DNA of 64,000 nucleotides from Zygnema cylindricum (GCA_037447655.1 JBBHKE010001973.1:709954-773953); one strand, 5' to 3'; positions 53,427-63,962 are shown, counted from the first letter of the stretch. Numbers and translations: made by a program. Notes: generated from the letters alone by a model not told the origin.

Positions 53427-54231
53427 TGGTATCAGAGTAAACGAAGCCATGAAGTTCTCCAAGTTTGCTGGAGCAAATTTCCACATATGGAAAGCGAAAA
53501 TTAAGCAAGTGCTCAAGATGAAGAAACTATGGGGACACGTTGATGGAACCGACCCGGCACCGGCGGCACAAGACGAGCTTGTGGTGTGGCAAGGAAAGGA
53601 GGAAGAGGCCAAAGGTTACATTTTGTTGAGTCTTGACGACACTCAAGTATCCCACATTTTAGGATGCGATTCGGCAAAGGGGATGTGGGACACCTTGCTC
53701 AAGGTGTATGAAGATAGTGGAACGGCAAATGTGTTGCAATTAAAGGAGAAACTTGCCACCTTTAAGATGAAGGAGACGGACTCGATTCAAACGCACGTGA
53801 ATCGACTTAAAGAGCTTGCGGAGCAACTAACGGCGGTCGGAAAGAAACAAGACGAAGAAGACCTCGTGCTTACGTTATTGAGGAGCCTCCCAAGTGAATA
53901 TAAAATGCTCGTGACGGCGTTAAAATCACAAGAGAAGTTAAAGTTGGAGTACGTCGTAAGTCGGCTACTACAAGAGGAGCTCGACCTCAAGCACGGAGAA
54001 AGTGAGGAGTCGGGAGATTCGGCGCTTTTCACAAAAGGACGCAAGAGCACTACTATGAGGAAGTGCTACAATTGCGGCAAAACGGGTCACATGGCGAAGA
54101 ATTGCCGACTATCGAAGAATGCAAATGAGAGGCCGAAGGGAGGGAGCTCAACGGCATGCTACAATTGCGGAAAGGAGGGTCATCGAGCGTATGAGTGCAA
54201 ACACAAGAAAGGCAACGCGATGGCCGTGTAA
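53398..54231 (+). CDS. gag: Copia-13 Gag
   Basis: The Gag frame starts with tandem ATGs in the LTR (MMSEAHKIQHGIRV spans LTR end and primer site). A further ATG at 53449 gives MKFSKFAGANFHIWKAKIKQ, the likelier mature start. The copia Gag core (LGCDSAKGMWDTLLKVYED, KEKLATFKMKETDSIQTHVN) is followed by two zinc knuckles, CYNCGKTGHMAKNC and CYNCGKEGHRAYEC, both C-X2-C-X4-H-X4-C. It ends in TAA at 54229, after which the same frame continues straight into protease. Confidence 0.92.
   Translation: MMSEAHKIQHGIRVNEAMKFSKFAGANFHIWKAKIKQVLKMKKLWGHVDGTDPAPAAQDELVVWQGKEEEAKGYILLSLDDTQVSHILGCDSAKGMWDTLLKVYEDSGTANVLQLKEKLATFKMKETDSIQTHVNRLKELAEQLTAVGKKQDEEDLVLTLLRSLPSEYKMLVTALKSQEKLKLEYVVSRLLQEELDLKHGESEESGDSALFTKGRKSTTMRKCYNCGKTGHMAKNCRLSKNANERPKGGSSTACYNCGKEGHRAYECKHKKGNAMAV
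53427..53438 (+). other. Copia-13 primer-binding site, conventional
   Basis: TGGTATCAGAGT follows the LTR with no gap. It complements the 3' end of initiator tRNA-Met (UCUGAUACCA). Confidence 0.9.
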
Positions 54232-55455
54232 CTTCAACAAGCAAATCTCGTGGAGAAGAAGGGAAGTTCAAGTGATTGGATTGTAGACTCGGGAGCAACG
54301 CATCATATGTGTAATGAAAAGTCGTTGTTTGTAACTCTCACTAAATTGGATACACCAAAAAGAATTATTGTTGCTAATAATGAGTCTTTAGAGGTAAATA
54401 TGGAGGGTTATGTGAGAGTAGATTTACCCACGGGTAGAGGTATAAACCGAGTCACTTTGAAAAATGTGTTTTATACTCCGCAATTAAAGAAGAATTTATT
54501 TAGTGTGATCCATGCCGTGAAGTTTGGACATAGAGTTGTATTTAAAGAGAAGTATAAGTGTGAGATTATTGAAGAGAGCACGGGTAGAGTAAAAGATGAA
54601 GGAATAGCGGAAGGGAATTTATTTAAGTTAAGAGTAAGGATACCAAGAGCGAGAGGGGGATCATTTATTGCCGAGGGAAATTCAAGTGAGTTAAAGTCCT
54701 TTAGTTTATGGCATAAAAGGTTTGCGCATTTAGGAGAGGCCAACTTAAAGAAGTTAATTGAGAAGAAAATGGTGAAGGGGCTTGAAGGAGTTAGTGGAAC
54801 TCTAACGGGGGTGTGTGACGGTTGTTTGGAGGGGAAACAACATAGAGAGCCGTTTAAACGCACGGAGGAGAGAAGAACTCGGGAGAAGCTTGAGCTTGTC
54901 CACACGGACATAAGTGGACCGCACCCGAGGAGTCTTGGAGGGAGTAAATATTTCATCACTTTCACGGACGATTGTACGAGGAAAGTGTGGATTTACTTCA
55001 TGAGGGAGAAACGGGAAGCTCTCGAGAAGTTTAAGGAGTTTAAGGCCGAAGCCGAGAAATATTCCGAAAAGAAGGTGAAGGCGCTACGATCCGACAACGG
55101 CGGAGAATACACCTCAGGAGCTTTTAAGTCGTTTTGTAAGAAGGAGGGAATTCGGCAAGAATTTACTACCCCTTATAGCCCGCAACAAAACGGAGTGGCC
55201 GAAAGATTAAACCGAACGTTGGTGGAGGGTGCACGAGCTATGGTCCACTCGGCGGACCTCGACAAGTCATTTTGGGCCGAGGCGATTTATTGCACCGTGC
55301 ATGTTAATTATCGGTCACCAAGCGCAAACTTAGAAGACGTTACCCCCGAGGAGGCATGGAGTGGCTACAAGCCGAGTGTGCAACACTTGAGAGTGTTCGG
55401 ATGCAAAGCGAGCGTATTTATTTCTTCACAAAAGCGAAAGAAGTTTGATAAGTAA
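54232..55455 (+). pseudogene. pol: Copia-13 protease and integrase, up to in-frame TAA
   Basis: It follows gag in the same frame after a TAA. Protease: DWIVDSGATHHMC (DSG at 54286-54294). Integrase zinc domain: WHKRFAHLGEANLKKL (histidine codon 54712) with CDGCLEGKQH. Core: LVHTDISGPHP, RSDNGGEYTSGAF and PQQNGVAERLNRTL, i.e. D, D, E intact. The stop at 55453-55455 falls in KKFDK.SWTGVFVGYD, where relatives have a lysine, and the frame continues beyond it. Confidence 0.9.
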
Positions 55456-57396
55456 AGTTGGACGGGAGTTTTCGTTGGATATGATGCGGCGAGAAAGGCG
55501 TATCGCGTTTGGGATACGAAAAAGCAAAAGGTCGTATCAAGCCGAGATGTTATTGTCCATGAAAAACAAGAGGCTAAAGAGGAGTCATTTGAGGATATGG
55601 AAATTAAGGAGCATGAAGAGGAGGTGGAGGTGGAAGAAGAAGCAAGTCCTTCGAGTTCGACTAGCACTCCACCCGAGACGGATGAGGCAAATTCAACTCC
55701 GGAAACAAGCCCGCAGGCACCGAGGAGATCCGGAAGAGTGAGAACAACACCAAAGAGATTAACCGCTACGAGACTTGGTGGTGTGAATGAGGAATTTGCC
55801 GGATTTGCATATTGTTTTCTTACGGAAGAGGAGGAGCCGCAGAGTTTTCAAGAGGCGATTACGTGTGCCGAAGCACAAAAATGGAGGGCGGCTATGGACG
55901 ACGAAATGAGGAGTCTCTATGACAATGACACGTGGGAACTCGTCCCAAGACCGGAGGGGAAAAATATTGTCGGTTGCAAATGGGTCTACAAAATTAAGAG
56001 GAAGGCGGACGGGACCGTGGAGCGTTACAAAGCCCGTTTAGTCGCGAAGGGATATTCCCAAAAGGAGGGGATTGACTACAATGAAACTTTTGCACCGGTT
56101 GTGAAATTTTCAAGCTTAAGGAGTTTGGTCGCGATTGCCGCATTGGAGGGCATGAAGATGCATCAAATGGACGTGAAGACGGCGTTCCTCAATGGAGAGC
56201 TTGACGAGGAAATTTATATGGAGCAACCGGAAGGCATGGTGAAGAAGGGAGAGGAGGACCTTGTGTGCAAGTTAAAGAAGCCTCTCTATGGTCTTAAACA
56301 AGGACCACGGTGTTGGAATCACCGTATCGACGGTGAAATGAAAAAGGAAGGCTTTGAGAGATTTGAGACGGATAGAGCGGTGTATAAGCGTGGAGTAGGA
56401 AAATCTCTCACAATTGTGTCTATCTATGTGGATGATGTGAACATCTTTGGTTATCTCGATGATGAAATTTTGAAAGTTAAAAGGTTTCTCAAAAGTAAGT
56501 TTGAAATGAGTGATTTAGGAGAAACTAATTATTTGTTGGGAATTAAAGTGGATATTGATAAAGAGAAAGGCGAGGTGACCATGCACCAAGAGAAGTACGC
56601 GAGAGAAGTCCTCAAGCGATTTAATATGGAGAATTGCAAGCCGGTGAGCACACCAATGGACACGGGGCTGAAGCTCACGAAAAATATGTGTCCAACGAAC
56701 GAGGACGAAAGGGAGCAAATGAAGGAAGTACCGTATCGAGAAGCGGTCGGGAGCTTGATGTATTTGATGGTAGCAACGAGACCGGATTTGGCTGCGGCGG
56801 TTGGGAGTGTTTCCCAATTCATGGAGAATCCGGGAATTATACATTGGCAAGCCGTGAAAAGAATTTTGCGTTACCTCAAAGGAACGGTGAATTTCGGTTT
56901 AAAATTCAAGAGAGGAGAATCCGTAGAATTCACCGGATATGTCGACTCAGATTGGGGAGGCGACGAAGACACACGGCGAAGCACGACCGGATATGTTTTT
57001 ACATGCGGAGGCGCAGCAATAAGTTGGAGCTCCCGAAGACAAAGGACGGTTGCCCTATCGAGCACGGAAGCCGAATATATGGCAGCAACACACGCTACGA
57101 AGGAAGCCATATGGTTAAGGGCGTTCTTTAAAGAGGCGGGATTCGAGCAAGGAACAACGGTGATATACTCGGATAATCAAGGAAGTATTGCTCTCATGAA
57201 AAATCCCGTTTATCATGCTCGCACAAAGCATATTGACATTCAATTTCATTTTGTTAGAGAATATGTTGAAAGTAAAGAGATAAAATTTGAGTATGTGCAT
57301 ACGAGCATGCAAGCGGCGGATAGTTTGACAAAGGCAATCTCAAGAGAGAAAGTAAATTTGTGTAATGAGTTATTTGGACTTGTAAGTCATCATTGA
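55456..57396 (+). CDS. pol: Copia-13 reverse transcriptase and RNase H
   Basis: The frame is open for about 646 codons after the TAA. The integrase C-terminus and acidic linker (55456-55840) are followed by RT with CKWVYKIKRKADGTVERYKA, KGYSQKEGIDYNETFAPVV, LYGLKQGPRCWN and the YVDD box at 56425-56436. RNase H has GYVDSDWGGDEDTRRSTTGY, SSTEAEYMAATHATKEAIWL and YSDNQGSIALMKNPVYHART. It ends 15 bases before the purine tract. All catalytic positions I can check are intact. Confidence 0.93.
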   Translation, partial: SWTGVFVGYDAARKAYRVWDTKKQKVVSSRDVIVHEKQEAKEESFEDMEIKEHEEEVEVEEEASPSSSTSTPPETDEANSTPETSPQAPRRSGRVRTTPKRLTATRLGGVNEEFAGFAYCFLTEEEEPQSFQEAITCAEAQKWRAAMDDEMRSLYDNDTWELVPRPEGKNIVGCKWVYKIKRKADGTVERYKARLVAKGYSQKEGIDYNETFAPVVKFSSLRSLVAIAALEGMKMHQMDVKTAFLNGELDEEIYMEQPEGMVKKGEEDLVCKLKKPLYGLKQGPRCWNHRIDGEMKKEGFERFETDRAVYKRGVGKSLTIVSIYVDDVNIFGYLDDEILKVKRFLKSKFEMSDLGETNYLLGIKVDIDKEKGEVTMHQEKYAREVLKRFNMENCKPVSTPMDTGLKLTKNMCPTNEDEREQMKEVPYREAVGSLMYLMVATRPDLAAAVGSVSQFMENPGIIHWQAVKRILRYLKGTVNFGLKFKRGESVEFTGYVDSDWGGDEDTRRSTTGYVFTCGGAAISWSSRRQRTVALSSTEAEYMAATHATKEAIWLRAFFKEAGFEQGTTVIYSDNQGSIALMKNPVYHARTKHIDIQFHFVREYVESKEIKFEYVHTSMQAADSLTKAISREKVNLCNELFGLVSHH

Positions 57397-57407
57397 ACTA
57401 ACTAATG

Positions 57408-57419
57408 ATTAAGAGGGGG
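57408..57419 (+). other. Copia-13 polypurine tract
   Basis: ATTAAGAGGGGG directly before the 3' LTR TG. Confidence 0.8.
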
Positions 57420-58206
57420 TGTTGAGAAAGTAATCCTAAGTTAGTTCAGAAGATAGTGCATTAAAGGGAGAGAGCGCAGTGGCGCAATGGAGAAGCACAG
57501 TGCAGAAGTGCAAAGTGGAATAACTTTCTTGTTAAATGGTTAAATCGAGCACGCGACCAGACGATCTTTATCTACAGAGAAAGAGCTTTCGAAAGAGCAA
57601 TAGAGAGCAAGATTTGGATACGTAGATAAAAAGTTACAGGCGTGCAAAGCAGAAGCTTCTAGAAGGTTCCACAGGAAACGGTATGGACTTTTCCGAGGTG
57701 GTTCCTAAGTGTTTCCTTGGAGTTTCGGGGACATGTCTAGTAGGTTCTTGTGACGTGGGGAGCCACGAGTTTCGGGGACATGTCTAGTAGGTTCTTGTGA
57801 CGTGGAGAGCCACGAGAAGGATACTTGTCAATAAGTTAGAGCTAGAAATGTCTAGAATTTCTAGAAGGGTAGAGTAGAAAAGAGTATATATGAAGTAGGA
57901 GAAGTAGACAAATATATACAATTGGAGAATTGGTTGTGACCATAGCTGAAGAGATAGTAAGAGTCCCTATAGTGAGAAAGCATTGTAACTCTGTGTGAGT
58001 TGAGATACAAAGATAAGTGAAGCCTTGTAAAGAGAACTTGGAGATAATAAAGTGATTCTTCTTGTGAGGAAAATTTGAGCAAGTGTGCTTTTACTTTGTG
58101 AGTGAATTCTTTGTGGCTTCGGAAGATTCTTGAGTGACCTGTGAGAGAGTTTTTGCTTTGTGAAGCTAGATTGTTGCATGATGAGTGAGGCCCACAAAAT
58201 TCAACA
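57420..58206 (+). repeat. Copia-13 3' LTR
   Basis: 787 bp, same length as the 5' LTR, ending TTCAACA and followed by ATATC. Confidence 0.93.
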
Positions 58207-58721
58207 ATATCTAGTGGGAACTAGAGAGGTATGGTTTCATGTGGGAGGGGAGCACACTAATATCACTACTTGTAGTGATGCCAGTTATGGGGATGCACCT
58301 ATGAGAAGATGCACTTCAGGGTATGTATTGTATGTGGGGGAGGTGCTTGCTATTGGAGCAGCAAATAACAAAAGGTGGTTGCTCAGTTCACTATGGAGGC
58401 TGAGTTAATGGCCTTGTGCTTTGTAGTGAAATAGTTGATGTGGTGTTGCAAGAACTAGGGTATATGAAGGAGGGAGTGCATGAAGTCTTTTGTGATAATC
58501 AGGCTGCCATTGCAATTGCAGCCAATCCAAAACGTCATTTCAAAGCCAAGCATATGGACATAAGATTGAGCTTCGTGAGGGAAAAAGTTGAAAATAAAAT
58601 TGTGAATCTTGTGTATAAATCTGATGAAGAAATGGCGGCTGACATAATGACCAAATCTATGCCCTCTCCCAAGTTAAAGTATTATAGAGAAAAATGTGGA
58701 TTAAAAGAGAAGTTAAATTAG
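58207..58721 (+). pseudogene. pol: Copia-11 RNase H, last part
   Basis: After the Copia-13 scar the frame reads QYLVGTREVWFHVGGEHTNI, then SDASYGDAPMRRCTSGYVLY. A shift near 58350 is followed by VFCDNQAAIAIAANPKRHFK and MTKSMPSPKLKYYREKCG, ending at 58721. The 3' LTR starts 18 bases later. Confidence 0.87.
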
Positions 58722-58739
58722 ACTAAAAAATAAAAGGAG

Positions 58740-59749
58740 TGTAGAAATCACTAGATTTATGGTGTATTTTCTAGGTCTGAATAGATTAATGAGAAAAGAA
58801 AGAAAAAGCAAAGGCAGTCTGCCTCCACCTCTTTCCTCTATCCCCCATACTTGTTGTAGTCAATGAAAGAAAGAGAGAGAGTAGTGGAGCCATGGTTCCC
58901 TCAGCTCCATAAGCATGACTAGAGAGTGACATAAGTCACTCTCAATTAAAACGTTGTGTCCGGCAGGACACGAACCTCCGACTGGCAGAGCGAGGCGTAG
59001 CCATCAACTTTAACCTGTCTGTCGTAGGAGTCCGTTGAAATACATAGGGTGTGATAAATACTTCAACTGTTTTATGATCATTAATCCGATTAACGGAATT
59101 ACGAATGAGGGGACGTAGAGCTACTTAATATATAGTGCGATCATGATCCCGCACGAAACAAATGCATCGGACATTTGTTTCGACGGGCGAAGTTAAATGT
59201 CGATTTTAATCCAACGGCACACATTGCCGCCGAGATCTCAGAATTGTCACTATGGCGGTTTTGGGACATGGCATGACCTGGCGCCGCGTAGAGAGATAAC
59301 ATTTGGTCGCGAGAATTCTGGGGAACATATGGACGCGTAAAATGTGGACACGCGTCCACTGAATGGCCTTGTCGTACACAGACCGTACAAAAAGGACATT
59401 GGCCGTAGTACCTTTTTGTACTCTACAGTTATTTGATTCAATCGTATGACAGTAGATAGGGGTTGTGAGAGAGGATTAGGACTTAGCAATTTTTTGGTAG
59501 AGAGCCACCTCTCTTTATGAGAGTTTAAATAAATTGTAATTTTTTGCCACCTCAATACTTATCGGCTGGTTGGCCGTTTTCAGTGATTTCTTTTGCTACG
59601 GACTTAAAGAAGTCCAGGCTACACAAAGGTGCAGCTAGATTGTCAACTTGTTTGCTTAGGCAGCAGTGGTTGTTGTTCAAAGTAGATTAGTTAAAAACTA
59701 CTTAGAGGCTTCATGAATTTTGTGGTCGAATGGAGGACACAAAATTGCA
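58740..59749 (+). repeat. Copia-11 3' LTR
   Basis: 1010 bp, TGTAGAAATCACTAG to ACAAAATTGCA, preceded by purine-rich AAAATAAAAGGAG and followed by CAATA. Confidence 0.9.
58955..59034 (-). other. tRNA-like module in Copia-11 3' LTR
   Basis: The minus strand has GGTTCGTGTCC, which fits the B-box consensus GGTTCGANNCC except for one base. The D-arm part (GACAGGTTAAAGTTGATGGC) is more decayed than in the 5' LTR. Confidence 0.5.
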
Positions 59750-59754
59750 CAATA

Positions 59755-59885
59755 CACTCTATTGTACTTTTGCTACTGTAACAGTTATACAGGTAAGTAT
59801 TACAGCAAAGGACTTTAGAAATTGTTCTTAGTTTTTTAGTGTCTACTCACAACCCTATCTAGTGAAATAAAGATTTCGAAATTCA
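59755..59885 (-). repeat. Copia-9 LTR, part 3 of 3
   Basis: The start of the Copia-9 LTR on the minus strand (TGAATTTCGAAATC from 59885), next to the purine tract GATTAAGGGGAGGGT. Together the three parts give about 950 bp. Confidence 0.65.
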
Positions 59886-60007
59886 ACCCTCCCCTTAATC
59901 TTTATACTTAGTTACTCGATTAGTCCAATTGCCTCTCTGCAAAACTGCAACTTAGCAGCAAGAAGGGCTTTTGTTAACATGTCATCCACCATCTTTTCAT
60001 GCGGTAA

Positions 60008-61500
60008 TTAAAATAATTTAATTACTTTTGCAAGTAGTTTTTCTTTGACAAAGTGAAGTCTAACATCCAAGTGTTCGCTCTTAAAGTGATGGCTGGGGTT
60101 AGAGGTTATTGCAATGGCTGCGTGGTTGTCACACCAGATAGCTTGAGGACCTGTTTGCATATACCCAAGTTCCTGTACAATGGACTTGACCCATACGAGC
60201 TCCTTGAGGGCAGAAGCTGCTGCCATATACTCTGACTCCATTGTGGATTGAGCTATAACCTTTTGTAATTTGCTACTCCATCAGCAAGTTCTATCTCCAA
60301 TCTTCGAACAAAGCCTGTTGTAGATTTTCGGCTTTGCATGTCTCCATAGCTAGCATCACTCCACGTCTGTATTTTCACCTCTCCTCCTCCGAGTACAAGC
60401 TTGAGATTTCGAGTACATGCAAGTTAGATATCTCAGCACCCTTTTTGCTGCTTTCCAGTCTGCCTGTTTTAGATTTTGCAGACTTCTACTCAAGACTTCC
60501 ACAGCTGCTGCAATATCGGGTCTCGTACAGATCATAAAGTATATAAGACTTCCAACTACTTGTCTACATGGCTTTGAAGCCATAAACTATTCCTCCCCTG
60601 TCTCTAGACTCTCACAATCTATAATGCCTCAGTCTAAATCAATTCCTTCCAATTTGTGCATGAAATCCATGGGAGGTTCAAATCCTTTTACATCTTTCAT
60701 TTCAAATCTTTGAAGCATGTTACCTATTGCTTCTTTCTGAGTTACATAATCAGCCTTTTGTTTCAGTCTCTTTCTACCTGTATATCTAAGATAAACTTGG
60801 CCTCTCCGAGGTCCTTAATCTCAAACCTAGACCTCAAAGCCGCTTTAATGCGGTTTATTTCATCCATTAACTTACTTATTAATAATATATCATCCACATA
60901 TACAGCAATGTAAATTATCCCATCCTCTCCTTATAGAATACATACAGAATGATCTGAGCTAATTCTCCTAAAACCTAGCCCAGTTAAAAACTCATCTAAC
61001 TTAAAATTCCATTGTCCGGGGGCTTGTTTCAGCACATACAAAAATTTTATCAGTTTACACACGAATTCCTCCTTTCCTTTTTCTACATACATATCAGGCT
61101 ATTTCATGTAGATGGTCTCTTCTAACTCTCCATGAAAAAAATTAGTTTTAACATCTGTTTGTTTTATTTCCATATTCTCTATACTCGCTAAACTAAGCAA
61201 AATTGTGATTGTAGGAAATCTAACAACTGGAGAGAAGGTTTCTTCAAAATCAATGCCTTCTTTTTTATTATACCCCTTGGCCACTAGTCTGGCGTTATAC
61301 CTTTCAATGGTGTTGTCTGGGTTCAACTTCACCTTGAATACCCATTTGCTGCCGATTGCTTTTCTACCCAAAGAAAGATCCACCAGCTCCCACGTTTGTG
61401 CCTCCATAATAGATTTTATTTCATCATTCGCCGCCTCAATCCAAAGTGGTTTCTCTCAAGTGATGAAAAGGCCTCCTAAATTGTTAGAGGCTCCTCTGTA
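60008..61500 (-). pseudogene. pol: Copia-9 reverse transcriptase and RNase H
   Basis: RT is seen at 61099-61407 (GSKWVFKVKLNPDNTIERYN, KEGIDFEETFSPVVRFPTI) and through 60584-61098, where the YVDD box is at about 60888-60905. RNase H is at 60356-60583 (QVVGSLIYFMICTRPDIAAA) and 60008-60241 (SEYMAAASALKELVWVKSIV, WCDNHAAIAITSNPSHHFKS). Frame shifts separate the blocks and a stop lies near 60930. Confidence 0.87.
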
Positions 61501-61599
61501 GCTTCAAAAGAAACAAAATAAGAGCTTGTTTGCACACAGATGCTAGATCTTTTTCCCCCCGGAAAATTTGAGGCTGAAATCGTCGGCAGCCTTGGATTT

Positions 61600-62760
61600 G
61601 ACTACATTCGCTGATCCGCGACTTGTGTTGGTTGTGACGGTGTAAAAGTTCCTCTCGCCTGAGTTAGAAGTTAGGGTGAAGCATCATGTGAAGTCACCAA
61701 GGGAATTGAAGGAAGAGAAGTCCCACTTGGCGGTGGAAAGTAAACTCGTTGTGTATGGTGAAAAATGACATATTTCGTTGTTCCTTTGCCGGTTGGTCTG
61801 GTACTTTAAAAAATTCAACTGAATCTATTTCATCCTTTATCAGGATAATCCTAGAAATAATCATTTTTTGTTTCTCAAATACAATTTTTGAATAACCTTT
61901 TGCATTATCATCATACCCTATGAAAACTCCGTGTAAGCCTTTAGGTTCCATTTCCCATCTATCCTGTGAAGTATCTAGAATAAAACACTTCCTGCTAAAG
62001 ATTTTAAAGTGACTAATATCAAGTTTCTCTCATGTCTAAAGCTCATAAGGTGTAGTGCTAACAGTTCTAGAAGCAATTATGTTCTAAAGATAAACATCAC
62101 AGTTAAGTGCTTTAGCCCAGAATTTCAAATCTAGCCTTTTATCTGCAAGCATTGACAGAGCACTCTCTGTCACTGTCATATTAAATCTTTCAGAAACACC
62201 ATTCTGTTCTGGTGTATATGGAAATTTAATTTTGTGACTGATACCTTTTTGAAGGAGAAACTCTTCGAATTCCTTTGATGTGTATTCTCCCCCATTGTCC
62301 AATCTCCGCGCTAAGATTGGAACTCCATGAAGCTTTTCCGCCCACGCTTTGTAGTGTTTGAAGTGAGTAAACACTTCAATTTTATGTTGCATAAAGTAAA
62401 ATTTGTTGTACCTCGAGTAGTCATCTGTGAATGTAACCATATAGTGGACGCCTCTAGCAGAAGCCACTTGTGAAGGACCGAGAACATCAGAATATATTAG
62501 CTGCAAAACTTTCTCTGATCTGTGGTCTATTTCCGATGGAAATGGCAATCTATGGATCTTCCCAAGTGAACAACCATCACATGATTTTATAGGATGAGAA
62601 CTGAGAGAAACTCCATCAGCTTTTCCCGAATTCACCATCTTCTTAAGACTATCATAATTTATATGTCCTAATCTTTTATGCCACAACTCATTATCGAAAT
62701 GAACACTCGAGTAGAGAACAACATTTTCTTTATATTCGCCCATGTCCATCCGGTACATTT
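61600..62760 (-). pseudogene. pol: Copia-9 integrase
   Basis: The main frame (62084-62758) holds the zinc region HKRLGHINYDSLKKMV with SCDGCSLGK. Core motifs are LIYSDVLGPSQV, LDNGGEYTSKEF and PEQNGVSERFNMTV. Both aspartates and the glutamate are visible, although RSDNGG reads RLDNGG. The C-terminal GVFIGYDDNAKGYSKIVFEK part is at 61694-61951 in another frame. An acidic and proline-rich linker follows with frame breaks. Confidence 0.87.
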
Positions 62761-63100
62761 TGCTAGCATCTCTAATTCGTGTTACTGCAACTTTCTCTTT
62801 CTTGATGACAACCTATCTACCTCCTTTCATAATGACTTCAAAGCCTTTGCTCTCCACTAAGGATGTAGAAAAAAGATTTTTTTTAAAGTCTGGAACATAC
62901 AAAACATTGTGAAGGGTTCTCTCTACCGACTTTCCCCCCACATCTACCATCAAAGATACATCACCCTGAAGCAAGATTTGAACGCTCATGCCACAAGCAT
63001 ATTAGATACTCTTTGGAGACGTTTCCTGCAGTTTCGTAAATAGGTGGCCGCCTTGTTCCAGCACATGTGGGCCGACTCTCCCATGTCTATGATGAAAAGT
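62761..63100 (-). pseudogene. pol: Copia-9 protease, decayed
   Basis: Minus-strand translation near 63060-63095 reads FIIDMGESAHMCWNKAA, where relatives have a DSG triad; here it is DMG, so the active site is altered. Copia-14 cuts the gene directly upstream at AAAAG. Confidence 0.75.
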
Positions 63101-63235
63101 GTTAACTAATAGTTTACCTTTGACTTTTAGTTAGAATCTTAAATGAGAGAGAGAGAATCAAAGGCACGCCATGGCTGCCGCGTTATTTAAAAGGTGGAGT
63201 CTAAAGTAGAGGGGCATTTTACCAAAATAGAGGTA

Positions 63236-63303
63236 ACCGCCGAATTTGAACCTGCGACCTATGGGTTCTTTATAGCCGGCCGCCTTAACCATTAAAGCGC
63301 TAC
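63236..63303 (-). other. tRNA-like module in Copia-14 LTR
   Basis: The minus strand reads TAGCGCTTTAATGGTTAAGG (very like a tRNA D arm and A box), then GTCGCAGGTTCAAATTCGGC (B box in a T-arm context). It is one of the most convincing copies. Confidence 0.6.
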
Positions 63304-63947
63304 AAAACGATACACTAATGTGGTTTCAGAACTACTTAAACCATAACGCGACGGCTAAAACATACCAAACTGACTACGAGGCGCATATGAAGCAATTCAT
63401 GCACGAACTCAAATCCAAACCGTGGAAATGTATTTGATTGGACGACGCCACCCGGAATGAGCTTTTTGGCGACCTTTGGAGATAAAATCACGCGATGCCA
63501 CGTGGCGCCATATTATTGGATACCAGAGAAGATGGGAGGAGAAACCATGGCTCCCAATTTGACAAGCGTCATTTTGAAAGTAATGTCGTACAATGGCCGT
63601 ACTATAAGTACATTGCCTACTGTACCTTATTGTACTATACAATGTTCCTATTGCATTAGGGTTTAGTAGTGGGTAGTCGTGAGTAGGCAGACCAAGACTT
63701 AGTGAAATTTAAGGAACTCTCTCTAAAAAAGCTTGTTATTATAAAAGTCATCTTTTATCAACCATCATTAGTGATTCATTTTGCGTTCGGCTCAAGGGAG
63801 TCGGGTCCTCACAGGGGTGAGGGTGGTCAGAATATTTGTGTGCTTGGGTAACACTTATTTAGTGGGAAAGTGGAAGGGGCAAATATTATCTTAGAGGCTT
63901 TACATAGGCTGCCCATTATGTGGGTCAACGGAGACCATTGAATTGCA

Positions 63948-63962
63948 GGTTATGGGCCCACG
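63948..63962 (+). other. Copia-14 primer-binding site, half-tRNA type
   Basis: GGTTATGGGCCCACG has 14 of 15 bases of the half-tRNA site, directly after the LTR CA. Confidence 0.82.

Larger units (their letters stand above)
52640..58206 (+). mobile_element. Copia-13, young element of a third family
   Basis: This 5567 bp plus-strand element is flanked by ATATC (52635-52639 and 58207-58211). Both LTRs are 787 bp and differ at about 12 positions by my count. Gag through RNase H is one reading frame interrupted only by two TAA codons. It has a conventional initiator tRNA-Met primer site and two zinc knuckles, unlike the other families here. Its codons are richer in G and C at third positions than its neighbours in gag. 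Confidence 0.95.
41394..59749 (+). mobile_element. Copia-11, group-1 element split by Copia-12 and Copia-13
   Basis: The outer unit spans 18,356 bp, of which about 6.3 kb is its own. It is flanked by CAATA (41389-41393 and 59750-59754). The 5' LTR (41394-42403) and 3' LTR (58740-59749) are both 1010 bp. The primer site is at 42404. Its pol is interrupted by Copia-12 in RT (after 45923, TSD GAAAA) and by Copia-13 in the RT/RNase H region (after 52639, TSD ATATC). Joining across both scars restores domain order. Confidence 0.93.
59886..63100 (-). mobile_element. Copia-9 pol region (group 2), cut by Copia-14
   Basis: The minus-strand internal region runs from protease at 63100 to the purine tract at 59886. 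Its 5' part, with gag and upstream LTR, would lie right of Copia-14 and outside the window. Protein motifs are closest to Copia-10. Confidence 0.85.

Noticed and set aside
54307-55455. Protease/integrase of Copia-13 starting at GTG 54250 as a separate gene
   Set aside because: The same frame runs back into gag across one TAA. A GTG start is not expected in plants.
35021-59749. Endogenous pararetrovirus or Ty3/gypsy elements
   Set aside because: Integrase always precedes reverse transcriptase, RT boxes are copia-like (YVDD), and no chromodomain, movement protein or envelope frame is seen.
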